Shown here: piece by piece, positions 1-14,000 of the stretch
How the letters are laid out: each line of letters begins with the position of its first letter
Numbering within the stretch: the stretch's first letter is position 1
Source: Amblyornis subalaris
Taxonomy: Eukaryota; Chordata; Aves; Passeriformes; Ptilonorhynchidae
Direction of reading: 5' to 3'
Length of the DNA: 64,000 nt
NCBI GenBank assembly: GCA_018881555.1
Contig: JACAXG010000055.1
Coordinates: 1,674,001 to 1,738,000 of the forward strand
Notes under the pieces: generated by a model
The model's input: only the letters and a program-made list of their open reading frames with translations
Told to the model about the DNA's origin: nothing
Databases searched by the model: none
Made by a program: the position numbers and the translations under genes

Positions 1-1921
1 GTTTTAAGGAGTAGCTGCCTGTGCAGCTGCCACGTTGGTTACAAAGCTCTCTGAATGCCATCACTGCTGGGGAGACACAGCGCTACAGTCCAGAGAGGAC
101 ATGGCCCTCTTGAAGGCAATTGTCACTCTACATCTTTTCAAAAGGGTATAGCAGAGAGCTCTCTATCTTCGGTTAAAAGGCCACTACTTATGAAAGGCTT
201 CATGGGAGCTTTTTGTGGATTGCAGTCTGGTGAGGCCTTCTTTGACTTCCGGTAATACACTGTCTTTTAGGTGTTCATGCTTAGGCGTTAATTCTTGACT
301 CTCTAGAAATGTCTCCCAAATGAACGCCTAAGACAAAGAAGCCTTCTCTTTCTAGTGCCCTTGCCCTGATAATCCTCAAGAAACAATAGATTTAATTTTA
401 AAAATCCTTTACTTTAAACTTTTGACTTTTTAATGAGATCTAATATGATGCAGCTTTTTGGAATTAAAAGCAGACACCACTGAAGTCTACCACTTCCTGT
501 TAGAGATTTCGTATGTGAAAGAAAATTGCTGTCTTGCTTCCCCCGCCACATTATCGAAGTCCAGTGTGGCCTGAACACAGTTTTGCAGTGGTGGTGCTGT
601 TGCATGGATTGGTCACTAGATGATACTGTTATGCTGTATTTGATGTTTCTCTGGTTTCATATTGGTAACATTTAGGCAACATTCTGCAGTAGTAGGTTGT
701 AGATCTAATGAGTTAGCTCCAACAGAGTGAACATATGGTGCCATATGTGCTCTTAGTTTGCAGCTGCTAAATATAAGTAACATGAAGCAAAACCTAAGAT
801 TTATTTTTCTGTGCTCCAGCTACAATAATAAAGTGACAATAGGCACTGGCAGCAAGAGGAAAGTGGCTGGCAGGATTGAGTCTTTGAAATTTATTTTCCT
901 TGACAAATTATAGTTTCTAATAGGAAGTGGTTTCTTCCTTTTGAGGTTTTCTTTTAAAGTTATTGTTATTGTAGTCTAGTTGGGAGGAGAGAGAAAAATC
1001 CAGTATGTTAGTGCAAGGTGAACTCAAACTTCTCCTTATTCAAATGTCATTACTGTAGTGTCTGTATTGGGAGATAATGTATATTAAGAGGGGCAAGAAC
1101 AGGTAGTGCCATCTCTTGTTTTTTAAAACTGTCAAACAGAATTGCCTTAATCTCCCTCAGCAATGATCACATCTCACCCCCCTTATAAACTGCAGCTTCA
1201 AATCTTTATACCCAGTCCAAGAACTAGCTCAGGAAACCAGTGTGGTTTTGTTTGGATTTTGTTCCTCCTATCTGTGCACAGCTGAGATTAAATCTTTTTT
1301 AGCATTAGAATCAAATGCTTTCGAATTGCTATGGAAATGTTTGGATTTTGTTTCTTTCCTGGGATGAAGCACTGTTACTTGAGGTTGGTAAATGGATGTT
1401 TGCAAGCTGAGTATTAATGCAGCTTGAAAATAGTGGCAGCCTGCAGCTGTTGTGGCCATGGTGGTATTCCTCTATTTGGAACTACTAGAAACCTGAAATG
1501 GGATTTACTTGACCAAATGTAAACATTTACATCTAAGTTAGTAGCCTAAGGCTCCTTTTACAGTCAGAGGAAGTCTAGACAATATGGCCAGTGTAGTCTG
1601 TGGTGCAGTTCTTCCCATCTCAAACATGTGAAATAGATAGTTTAGACCCAGAAATACTCATTTCTTCCCAGTGACTTAAAAGGATACTAAGGTGGCAAAG
1701 TAACTACACTACAAGCACCAAATCTTGATGTCAAGTTTAAGTGCTACCCCTCCCATGAAATCAAGAGAAATTAGTTTAACTGCTTTGGTTTAACTTTTTT
1801 CACTTAGATTGTTTTGAAGCTACATTAATCACATATCTTTACAGTCATTTAGTGGGAGGGTGATGAGGTATTTCTTTAAGAGGGCAGCCTGTATTCATGC
1901 TTTCCCTGCAACACTTTGCAG
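1..1921. other. GSAP intron sequence
   Basis: No exon could be supported. An open stretch at about 1161-1250 has an acceptor-like start but its end phase does not fit the next exon. No repeat was recognised. Confidence 0.5.
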
Positions 1922-2047
1922 TTCCAAAACTCCAAAGGCTTCTGGGAGAAACTCAGCTCAAACTTGGAGAGTGTGAAGTATGCAGAGCCACACTTGCACT
2001 ACCACAGTAGTGTGCTCAGGAGGGAATGGCTTAACCTTTCAGACGAG
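1922..2047 (+). CDS. GSAP: GSAP exon (window exon 1)
   Basis: Forty-two codons, phase 0 at both ends, after a tttgcag acceptor and before a GAG|gtaagt donor. It encodes a tryptophan-rich stretch with [10 protein letters not shown] and [12 protein letters not shown]. The acceptor and phase are the least certain part, because the preceding exon was not found. Confidence 0.88.
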
Positions 2048-5000
2048 GTAAGTGTCAGGCGCTGAAACAGAAACACTGAAACTCTCCAGAGCTGCCTCTG
2101 AAATGGGTGTTTTAGAGCCAAGCATGGATGGGTTGGCTTTTTTATTTTGAAGATAAATAAGTGGGAATCTGATTATAAGAAGCAAAGACTTGCAGTCATT
2201 TCACTTAAGGTGATTGCTTGTAAGTTTTGTTCTCTTAACATAATGCAAGAAATTAAACAAAAGCAGAGCTTGCACTGTCTTGTCATGTGGTTTACATGTG
2301 TGTAAGTGCCTATGAGCATAGGCACTTGGAACTTGGTTTGAGGCCTCACTGTGTATTATTTCCATTCAAAGGGAAAACTAGCTTCATTTCTCACCTTCAT
2401 CCTGTTAGAGAGTATTTTATTTCGTTTTCTGTTTTGTTCATTTGAGGATTTTTGTTTGTTTACAAACCAGAGAGAGGAGAGAAGAACTACAGCATATTTG
2501 AGGAATATTTTTGAAAATGCCAAAAAGTACGTATTGGTGTCTATTATATTTACCCTTTCTTATTTTGTGCAAGTATGTTGAAGGATTTAATGTGCCATTT
2601 AATTAGTTGATTAGATATCTGATTAGATATCTTTATAGAACATTATCCTGGTGAAAATCAGTTATTGGAATCCTTGTAATCACTACAGCATGATCTCAAA
2701 TACACACAGGCCTCTAGAGCTAGGGAATTTATGATAGATGTTAGGAGTTATTCTCATGCAACCTAGACTGAATTTTTTTGATGCTATCTAATATTTTTAC
2801 TAAATTTAGTCACATGGACTGTTCTCAGATTTCTTTAGCTGTCTTTGAAAGATCAAAGGCTCATTTAAGTTTTTAATGACCTTATGAAAGCCTTTAGAGT
2901 ATTGCATATCAAACCCTGATTTTTGTTTCAAACCCCAGGGTGCTTTCTCATCTGGACACTTGGGACTCTGGTAAGTAAAACTTGTCTTGATGTAGGCCTT
3001 AGCTGTAAAGCTTAGGTTTATTAGAATATTTCCATCTAGCTGTTGTTGCTAAAAATAAATTGCTGTNTGTGTTTTCAGCACAGAAGAGTTTGAGGAATTA
3101 AGATGAGAAGAAAACTTTAATGTACTGACTAGGAAATCCTTGAAAATAAAGACCCTAGTTCAAATTGGATCAAACAACATAAGCAGTAAAACTTGGTCTG
3201 CTAAAGGATTTCTTCTTCAGGATTTTTCTCGTGGAGAAGAGTATCGATGACACCTTGTCATGTCCACTTAGAGCTGCCTTTGCAACATCAGAACTTGTGT
3301 AGGGGATTAGAGCTGGTGAAAAAACCTGGTGTAGAGAGAGCAGATGTAATGAATTTCCTTAGGCCAGAAACACTTGAGATTTTGTGATGCTCAGTTCTTC
3401 TGTCACAAATAAGTAAAACTGGATTTAGTAGTGTGTTATGTTCCTGCTGTTCAGACATCAGTGCCTTCTATGTGCCCTGCCACTGTGTGCTGTGAAATGA
3501 TGCTGATCTAGGTGTCGCTCGCTCTTTTTATTAAACAAGAATTTTCAGTGCACTCATTTCCAGCCCCTCACACCAGTCATCTGTGCTAGTTGTTGCAATG
3601 GGCTCTGACTTTGAGGGACTTTTTATCAGCTTTGTGAACCTCAGCTTCATGTTTTCAAAGCTGCTTATTGATAAAGAAGTCAGATGTTTAACTGTTACTA
3701 GAGAATTTCTGAATAGCTGCCAGCCTATAACAAGCATCAGTGTAGTGTGTTTCCCTGTGGATTTGTCCTCGAGTCCTTTAAAATCAAGCAGCACAGGTCT
3801 TTGTGCTGCTAAGTGGTGGTGTAGATATATTCCAAGGTGACCAGAAATAGGTGGAAATTTTGTAGGAGTTCAGCACTTGGTTCTGTAAAATGTTGAGTTA
3901 GTTTTATCTATATCATTAAATAGCAGATGGTTTTTCTTCCTTTGCTTTAGTACACAGGAAGCACTGATTAGGAAATACAGGTTATTAATTTCAGTAGATA
4001 CTATAATCTCCTTCCATTTAGTTAGAAAAGTTGTGTTTTTTTCATAGTGGTCTGCAAATTTGAGTAACAGAAGCAGCCAGACCATGGGAGAGAATTAGTG
4101 GGAGGTGATTCCCTAGAGTATTTACTTTCTGTCTAGCCATTTTCTTGGAAAACCCATGCAGCTGCTATAATTTGTTTGTTTGTAAATGACAAGATCTAAT
4201 TAGCACATGTATTAGCACTGGTGTTACCAGAAGGTTTTCTGTGCCTCTTTGCTCTCTTGAGTCACCACAGTGTAATAATTCTTACTTAAATATCAAGGAA
4301 AAGAAGTGGATGGCAGATAAAGGGTTGTTTTCCATTTCTCAGTTCTCTTATGCAGTCCGTGATTTTTCACTTAGTTCTGTAGCTGAGTAGGTCAAACCAC
4401 AACTTCTGTTTGCTTGTCTGTTCCTAAGTACTTTTGAAGCTGGTTGAATTCTCCTGATATTTCTGTAGTGTCATGTCCTTGAATCGTTGTTGCTTTGTTT
4501 ATTTCAGAAGCGAGGCTGGTACCTCTCTTTGAAGAGGAGGATTATCAGCAGCAATTGCTCATGGGACTGGTATGTGCTTTTCTCAGTGTGCACTAGAGGA
4601 CGCACAGGCTCTACAGATGTGTGAAGAGTGACCTAAGTTCCAGTGCTGAGAGGAAGCTCACTCAGAGTAGCTATGGGGCAAACATTGTGTTGCCTAAGTT
4701 TGAGTTCATAGTCATGATATCATCTTAACAGGTCATAAGGCATAGGAGAAAAACAGCAATGGAAAGTTAATTTGTCAAAATGCATTTTCCCACTTTGGCT
4801 AGAAATTGGGAGGTCATCTTAATCTGTCAGTTATTTTTGGACTACTTTACATCTTTAAAATATATATAAGTGAATTCCCTCCACACTGCTTTTCTCACTT
4901 TGAAGATCAGAGATCTTCTTGCTCCTCAATTTAACATGTTTTTTACTGTTTCTTTTTCCTTCTGCCTCACTTCTGAGACTGCTATGGTCATTCTGAGCTC

Positions 5001-8000
5001 CCTTCCTCTTTTGCACTGTTTTCACCAGTGCTCTCCCTAAAGGATCTACCATCTATATGCTTCCAGGCAATAAATCCTGTCTCAAATCCCTACATGTCCT
5101 CCCTCTGTCTAAATACACATCTTGGCTTATCTCTTGTTCTCTTACTTTTAAAACCAAATAAAACTCTTCAGCATGCACTAGAATGCCTCAGCAGTACATC
5201 TGTGAAGAGCATATCAACACTATCCTGTCTGTCCACAGCTGAGGCAAATTTTCCTTCTTCGTGGTCTTGTCTCCCTGTTTCCAAGTTTTGCCTCATTCTC
5301 TGAAGCTTCTCTACATTCCTTCCCCTCTGTTTATTCAGACAGATCCAAAAAGCAGGTCACTGCTGTCCTTTGTCTATGCCTTCTTCATACCTGTATTGCT
5401 GTCTTGACATATTGAGATTAATCTACGTGCAAGTTCCTTGAGACAGAGAATTTTATTTGCTCCAGTTTTACTCTGAGCTTCTTGGTAATTATCAGGAAAG
5501 AGCCAGCATGGACTTGAGTTGCAGTCTGAAGCTACGTGAGGTCAGCAAATATTTCAGAAAGGAGAGAGCAGGGAGTGGCATGGACTGTATGATAACAAAC
5601 ACCCGATTTTAATGACTTCACAATTAATGTTTAACCTGAAATTGCCATTAATCACTCTGGTTCTCAGGTTCTTGGCAACTACCACAAATGGTACTTGTGC
5701 TAGTTTTCTGTGTCATAAAATCTCTCAGGTTTATTTGTTTGTAATAAATACTTATATTCTCAGGATTCAATGTTCATATTTAAATCCTTCTTTCACCCTG
5801 TTCCCTTGGCTTGACACAGAAGTGTGAGAACCGTAAGCTTTTTCTCTTCAGTGTCATTGAAGCTTCATGTTCATTTTGCTGAATTTGCACCAAGTAACCA
5901 TTTTGAATATTCACATCTGCTGTTGAGTTTAGCAAGATTGTACAGTAGACTGGGATCTTACTCTGAACTGGACTTTTGTAATGGGGAAATGTTTTATTGA
6001 GCCAATGCCTATTGATCAGGCCCTGCACCTGCTGCAGGTTTTGTATCTCTCTGAGGATGCCCAAGGACACTGAATTATTGGCTTTTTTTTCTAGATGGTT
6101 GCTCAGCTAAAGGATCACCTTATGAGACATCTACAGTATGTTGGAAAAAAGAAGATTGACCAAATAGTTTTGGATTACGTTGCAAACCTGGTTAGTTTGA
6201 TTTCATAGTCACTATTGTGAGCAAGTGTGTATTTGTGGGATTGTAGATCCTTGGGTATGTACCAGGTGTATATAGCATATATTTGTTGGGAGGAAATTGT
6301 TTTTAAGATGTTTAAACATATTTTTCAGCCTAATATTGTATATATTGATAAAGGAAATTAATATTATTTAAATATTATTAAAATAGTTTTACCAATCACT
6401 CAATACAGAAGAAACTGTTCCCTTTACAGCTTGTACAAATATATTCTACTCCCATAAATAAAATGGGAACTCATCCTGAAAGTTTAAAGAATGGCCTTTA
6501 GATCTACTTGGTTTCCTGTAGAACACAGAACACCTGCTGCAGATCTTGAATAATGAAAGTGCCACCAGGGGAAATAACAAATTAAGGAAAAAAGATGTCA
6601 CTACAATATGACATGTGGGTAAATCATCACCACTCCTGCATAGTGCCTTCACTGGGCCGTGTGTGTGACAGGAGACAGTTTTGCGTGAAGAAATCTATGT
6701 AAAATACTATGACAATTTGCTTTTCAAATTCTTATTTTTCTGTCTTTCATCCTCTCAAGAGAATCTTTAAAAAAGAAAAGCTATAAAAACTGTGCACAGA
6801 AGTTATGTACCTGGTTTTGTCTGGCTCAAGACCACATCGTTTAAGTGCTGAATGCGGAGTCCTCAAAAGCTTGCATGGCAACTAGTAAATCCTGTTCTTC
6901 GTGCCATCCGTCACACCATTCACTAGAAGCTCCCCACCATGCTGTTTTCTAGGGATGAAAACCTTGGGAAACTTTCTTGAGGCTACTGATGCCTGCATCT
7001 CCTCAGAAGTCCTGTGTGAGTCAGTTGTGCTGTCAACATCACAGCGTTCTCTAAACTGCTGCAGCTTCACTGTGGTTCCTGACTTTTCAGGCCTCACTCT
7101 GACAACCTGATAAGTTGTTTTACTGGTAATTGGCAGACTTTTATGTATCCGTGTAGGAAAGAAACTAAAACTAGCGGGTGATTAAAATAGGAACAGTATG
7201 AACCAAACCTTTGTACCTGAAAACAGTGCTGAAAAAAGCCCAAGTGGAATGTTTATTATCCTTTCATTGGATTTCTAAGAAGAGTTTGTTCACTTCTAGT
7301 AAAAACTATGATAAAAAAATTGAAAACACCTATGAAACCTTGATCTGCAAGGCTAAATTATTGTAGACTAAATCTTGCAAAACAAATCTCAGTCCTCCCC
7401 ACAAGCAAACTCTCGGAACTAATTCTCTCAACTCAATTGACAGGTTTATTCTTAGAAAAGCTACTATAAACAAAGAAAATGTGCCTCTAAAATTTCCTAC
7501 TGACCTTTGGCTGGTGCATCTTAGATACTGTTTGGAAATCTTTAGAAAGTATTTCATTTTTAAACTTGTGTTTCACCTCATACTAATCAGAAACTCTTAC
7601 ATCTTAAACCTTTCTATATCCTAAATGTTTCCCCTAAAGAGTTCTTCAGGGGAATGAATTGGTTTGAGTCTTCTGACAGTTCTCTGTAGCACCAGCAGCA
7701 AGTAGCAGAGCTATTGAAACTAAGGAAACAGGAAGAGACTTGAAATTTGTCTGTTTGCTTTCATAAAATATTTATTACATTCAGTAGCCCAGGAGTGGCT
7801 GAGAATAGGCTCCGTGGTTTGTAGTCACTGTGTAAATCAACTGCAAGAGAAGTCAGAGTAGCCAAGACTTGACTTGGGAGCATTGACAGTTTCTCGTGAA
7901 ACAACAGGCAAGGGCTGGTTGTTGTCAGAGAACTGTGTGTACTTGTATACAGAGAAGTAGCGTGGGGAAGTGTTAATGACACGTCTTAATGGGAATTCCT

Positions 8001-11000
8001 TGTTTGCTGAGGAGCTCTGCAGAGCTGGAGTGTGCCTGGTTCCCAGTCCATGTGCCACATCACCTGTAGTAGTTGTATTTCCATAATCTCTCTCTCCCCT
8101 GCAATCACCTTATCTTAGCTTTACTCCATATCTGTTTCTCTCACTCTCTTCGTTCCAATGAGGCAGGAAAGGGGAGAAGTAACTTACAGAAGCAGAGTGA
8201 CATTTGCTGCCCTGACAGCAAGCGGAAGGGGAGGCAGGGTGAGCAGGCAGCCTGTGGCACAGGGAAGAGGCAGACCTGAGTAAACTGGTGAAATTTCTCT
8301 GCAAGTTGCTGCAGTAGCTGCACATTTTCCCCTGATGTCTGTGGTCAGCTGTCATCTGATGTGGGCTCAGCTGCAGAGGAATGGAAGACAAACACCATTT
8401 GGATTTGAGTTTCCTCAGAAGGGGAAGGACTGTCATATTCCCTGCACAGGAGGGGATCTGGAAGACAGCAAGACCTTGTGTCACTCCGTTTCCTCCTTTG
8501 TTCCTGGTTCTTTTCTTTGACTGCTTCTATGTCTTTCCTGTAGAAACACCCACAGGAGCTGAGCACTTCTGATTCCCAATTACTTTAGTGGAACTTCAGT
8601 TTCCTTGGCACCATTGCCTGGAGCTGCAGATGTTTCAAGACAAGATGACAGCAGCATCAGCCAAGGCCCTCCTGCATGTGCTTGCTCACTTTGGTCATGT
8701 GTTCTCTCATTAGTTTAGAGCACTCCGAGAGAAATGGCTTCGTGTACGTGCCCCAAAAAACTTCATATTGCGTATCTTTGTTACTCAGTGAGAAATGGCC
8801 TTGCCTGGTACGGGTGTAGCTCTTAACTTGGTTCCCCCAGAGACCCACTGCTAACCTTGGACAGGAAGCTGCCTGTGCTCCCTCCATCAGACAGATAATG
8901 TTTCTTTTCTCTCATGCACATTATCTTGTGTGTTGTGTTCTGAAAAAAAGTTTGAGACATGGCTGTATGTATTTTCTACACTGTCAGTGGTAGATGTTGA
9001 TCTCCAAAGCAAGTTGTGCTGTTGGTGAGGGTGTCACATCACAAACATTCATGTATTTAAGATTCAAGTATGCTGTGATAGCTCTGTTGACTATGACTTA
9101 AGAAGTTGTTAGCTTTCTGTTCCCTGTGAAACCTGTACAGTTTGCTGTGTTGTTAAGCAAAAAATATTCATTCTGAAGTATCATACTCTTGAAAACAGTT
9201 TTTGTTGCACAAATAATAGTTGGTGATTTTGGAGCTTGTAAGAACCTTCCCTTCACTTCAACACTGATCCTTCAGATCCAGCTGCAGCTTCTGGTGCAGA
9301 GGCCTTAGCTGCACCCTGTGTGATGGCCAGAGCTGAAATTCATTCCAGCAGCAGGTGTGGTTGTTGTGACCCTTCTCTGAAAACCACTCATTTCCTAGAA
9401 AACTTGCTATACTCTGGAAAGATGAAATTGGATCTTTCCACTGCATCTAGAAAGTGTGGAGATGGCAAGTATCAGGTGGCTATTTTGCGTCAGGCAGCTG
9501 TGCAAGCCTGGCTCAAAAGGTGGTGGAGTGAAAAGGTGCTACCATGTAGAGCTTTTTGGCCAAGGTACAGAGGAAAAATCAGGAACATTACTGAAGATGA
9601 ATATTCCAGTTCTCTCCTTTGCATGTGAACCTCTCCTGTGTGTCCTGTTTCTCTCTTGCTCAAAGCCCATGATAAGTTAAACATTGGAGTCAGCAAAGCT
9701 TATGAGGGGAAAAGAGAGTGGGAAAAAAGCATTCCTGGATTCTGACCATCTGGAAGGAGGAAAAGGGTTCGTAACTTCTTGTGACACCTCTTTGCAGAAC
9801 AGGGGTCAGACTTGTTTCCTGAGAGTTTCCTGGGATTGATTGATTACTGTGCTTTGAGGGCCAGAGATAAAAGGCGCAGAGGAAGTGTCTCAGTTGTTAC
9901 TGAGATGTGGAAGTGGTTACACATGACAACCATGAGGAAGTTATTTCAACTCTTTCGTGTGTGGTTTCTCTTTCAGCTGCAGAAGCTGAGATGGCCCAAG
10001 TGAGAACAGGGCTTGTGGCTTTGGTATATGCTGACTGTGTGTGGTGGACTTCAGTTTGAGAGCACGAAGAACAACAACATGGGCCAAGGGATTGTTTCAC
10101 TTCACTGGGGACAAAAAGGAAACTCAATAGATGAGGAGAGGCATTTGCTTGTCTCATCTTTCCTCCTTGCCAGGACTAGATCTGTGATTCGTCGTGTGGA
10201 CTTGTCTTGGCAAACTGAGCATTCCACTGTCTTCAACCTTATCCACTTTTGCTGAGCCCTTGGGACTGTTCCTTGCCAAGTGCTCAGCCAGTTGCACATA
10301 CATTTTTTGCTTTCATGGCGAACAGATCTTTGAGAATTTGATGTAAGAGAATGAGGTCAGTTATCTCCAAGAAGGATGACGTGTCGAGTTGCTGTATGTC
10401 TTGCATGATGCTTTGATGAGCTGGAAGCACTTTAAACCTTTAAACTTCTGGAATAGGGCAATTCAGTTACAATTCAAATTTTAATAATGTTACATTTTAT
10501 GGCCCTAGGGGAAAAAAATGAAAACTTAGTAGGAGTGCCATGAGAAGTTTTTAACATAAACTGGTGTGTGAAATGAAGGCCAAGGGTCTGCTGTACACAG
10601 GTTCCTGGAAACATCCAGTCTTCTCTTTTTTGTTTTAGCTGAATCTGGTGCATCGAATAATGAAAGAAGTTTGGAGGAGATACCAGCTTCATTCCTATGT
10701 CTTCTGCTTGTGAGCAAGTTTCAGCCTGTCTTTTAAAATATGGGCATAATGATTTTGGTCTTCAACACTATACTCCTTTGAAAAGTCAGTGCTTATGCTG
10801 CTGTGAATGTCAATGTGACTGTCACTCTTCCTAAGGATCCTGCTGGCTCTCTCTAGGCCAATGTGCATGTTAATCGTACAGGCAGTGTTATGGCTGGAGT
10901 TCAAAGTAGCTGAGCTTGGAATGGTCCTAATCTGGATAGTGGGTGTTAAACACCCATAAAAGCCAGGTCACTTGTATCAGCACCCTTTCACCTGTTGCTG

Positions 11001-14000
11001 CTGATTCCAGGTACTGCTGAGAGACTTGTAAATGTGCAGCAGTGGGGGAGGAGACAGAGACACTGCAGAGACTTTGTCTGTGGGCAGCTGGTGCAGCTGG
11101 TGCTGGGTGAGACACTTCAGTAAATAAGGCAGCATCCCATGGCACTTCATCCCAAAGGCAGATATTCAGTGCACACCCAGTACATCAAATTGACCCTCTC
11201 TCCAGAAGAGTNTGAGTACCTGGGGTTCTTAATGTGTTGCTTCTTTGTAAACTACAGTGATGAGAGAGGAAGTGCAGGAGAGTTCGCAGTGTTCCACATC
11301 ATGAGTCGAATTCTGGAAGCAGCAAATGGCATGTGCATGCCCTTACCTCCTGGTAAGTTCTGTGTTTTGCTGTTTTAATCATAAGTGGGGAGAACAATGC
11401 TATAAATTCCTCCTAGCAGAGCACTGGTTGCAGCACTTGTCAAGTTAGCCTTGGCAGTATTTACATCTTTTTAACACAGTTATAGAGGGGAAGACCCTTG
11501 GTAAACTTGTACAAGTAAAATGAAGCAAAATGAAATAGTTACTAGAAACAGAGAAAACCAGAGGTTTCCAGTGGAATGTTTGGGTACAGTCTTACCTTAG
11601 AACTAAGATTTAGAGTCCTTTCACTTGTATATATTTTTAGACAACTGGATGTCAGTGTCAAGAGCTACAAGGGAAAGATCCTATCCTGTAGCAAAAAGTA
11701 TTTTTTCTCGTGCTGTTGCCCTGCTAATAATTTTCAGTTTTATCCTGAAAGGATTACCTCCAGCCTTGATGGAAAAGCTGGTCCTGACAGTAGACTTTCA
11801 TTTCCTAGAGCTTCTCGTAATCTCTTCCAGTCTTTTGAAAGCGCCTGCTTACTTTTGTTAGGGAAAGACATATTAACATCTTAATGCTTTCTGATTCTGT
11901 TTGAATCTTTCTAGTTTGTATTTCCTGATCTGTCTTTGGTCTTTGAAACTGCTTTAGGCATGAGTTTGTCCCCCAGTCTGTGTGGGCACAAATGCTGCCA
12001 CGCAGTACTGTTACTTGATAAAAAGACCGTCATCTGGCTGATATTAAAGGAGAAGCTAAAGTGTTAACGCTGCCTGTGGGAGTGTGTGGGTGGCAGCCAC
12101 ATCCCGAGGGTGGTGAGGCCTCAGATTTTGATTAGGAGGAAAGAGGGAGATAAAACACAAATTAATATAACAATTCAGATATAAGGCAACAGCTTGGAGA
12201 CATTTAGTGACAGTGTATGACTTTAATAACTGTTTTCAGTCCCCTTAGCGTTCTTCTTTCTGACAAGATTGTACTTGAGAGGACTTAAATGATGCCTAAA
12301 TAAGACCACATGACTTGATAAATTGATTTCCTCAGCAACTAGAAACAATCAGAAGTTAAGGGAAGTGATGCCTTCAGCTAGAGTAATGCCAGTCTGTAAT
12401 AGAGACTTAATAAAAAATCCATGTTGTACCGAACAAGTTTATCTCTTTCACAGGTTTTCATACTCTGCATCTGGGTCTTGGTGTTCGATGTCTCCCTCTG
12501 CACACCCTCCTGCACTATATTGACAATGGGGTCTTGCAATTGACGGAAACATGTGTCAGGAAATTGCTGAAAGGTACAGTAAACATTGTGTTTCATATGT
12601 TATCAGCCACCTAATTGGGAGTGTTTCCTTTGAGCCACTCACCTTGGACACAGGTTTTATTGCCCAGGACGCTCAGCTCTTCTTAGAGTGTTGTTTCAGC
12701 GAGGGCTGCAGCTGATGGTGTTGCCTACCTGAAAGGAGAAAATTAGGGCTCAGGCTATGTGATTGGCCTTACCATAGCGCACAAAGAAGTATCTGTGTGG
12801 AGAGATTTTGAGGTTGTAGTTTTTCCACTTGAGACTTCTTAGACAAACAAATAATAAAGATCATCATAAGATTTATTGAGGAATTTCCGTGACTCTGTGA
12901 AAGTCCACACCTGTGTGTGAGGAAGTTGGTCTGCTATCCAGCCCTCAGCTTTTGCTTTATGTTTGGAACAAGAGGAACAGGTCTGTCAGTCTGATCTTGG
13001 AGCCGGGAAAGCTTATGGAGCAGATCTTGACTGCCATCATACAGCACATGCAGGACAACCAGGGGATCAGGCCCAGGCAACCTGGGTTTGTGAAAGGCAG
13101 GTTCTGCTTGTCCAACTTGATCTCCTTCTGTGACAGGGTGACCCACTTAGTAGATGAGGGAAAGGCAGTAGGTGTTGTCCACCCGGACTTTAGTCAAGCC
13201 TTTGACACCATTTCCCACAGCATTCTCCTGGAGAAACTGGCTGATCATGGCCTGGATGGGAGCACTGCTCACTGGGTATAAAGTTGGCTGGGCAGCCAGG
13301 TCCAGAGAGTGGTGGTGAATTGAGTTACATCCAGCTGGCAGCTGGTCCCCAGTGGAGTTCCCCAGAACTCAGTATTGAGGCCAGTCCTGTTTAGTATCTT
13401 TATCAATGACCGGGACAAGGGGATCGAGTGCACCCACAGTCAGTTTGCCGATGACACCAAGTTGGGCAGGAGAGTTGATTTGCCAGAGGGTAGGAAGGCT
13501 CTGCAGAGGGATCTGGACAGGCTGGATCGATGGGCTGAGGTCAGCTCTGTGAGGTTCGACAAGGGCAAGGGCCAGGTCCTGCACTTGGGTCATAACCCCA
13601 GGCAGCTCTACAGGCTGGGGCAGAGTGGCTGCAAAGCTGTCCACAGAAAGAGGACCTGAGGGTGCTGGTCAGCGGTGGCTGAACACGAACCACAGTGTTC
13701 CCAGTCCTGTGCTATTTCTTCAGTGTCCAAGAAAAGAGACAACAGAATATGCTGTATCAATCTGTGCCTGGTCCTGATAAATAAAATATTATAAACATGG
13801 GGAGTTGTACTTAGTCAAAGTACATTCGAATTACTGTATAAATTGTTACATAAAATGGTGAAGTTATGTACAAGTATACAGAAATATATTTGTATAAATG
13901 GTAAAAATGTAAATAACAGCCTTTATTAATTTAGTATAATGTAAATAATAGCCCTTATTTAAAATTGAAATTTTCAGTTCTCTAAGGAGGTGATATTTAT

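Noticed and set aside
1161..1250. Possible extra upstream GSAP exon with the open reading PPYKLQLQIFIPSPRTSSGN
   Set aside because: It has an acceptor-like ctccctcag, but the only donor (gtgtgg) is weak and leaves two bases, which does not fit the phase-0 exon at 1922. Similarity to human GSAP could not be confirmed.
8110..8484. 124-codon minus-strand open frame in a GSAP intron
   Set aside because: It overlaps several other open frames in both directions, and its serine- and leucine-rich translation resembles no family I know. Taken as a chance ORF in GC-richer DNA.
9320..9628. 102-codon plus-strand open frame
   Set aside because: No splice or start context and no family resemblance; it lies well inside a GSAP intron.
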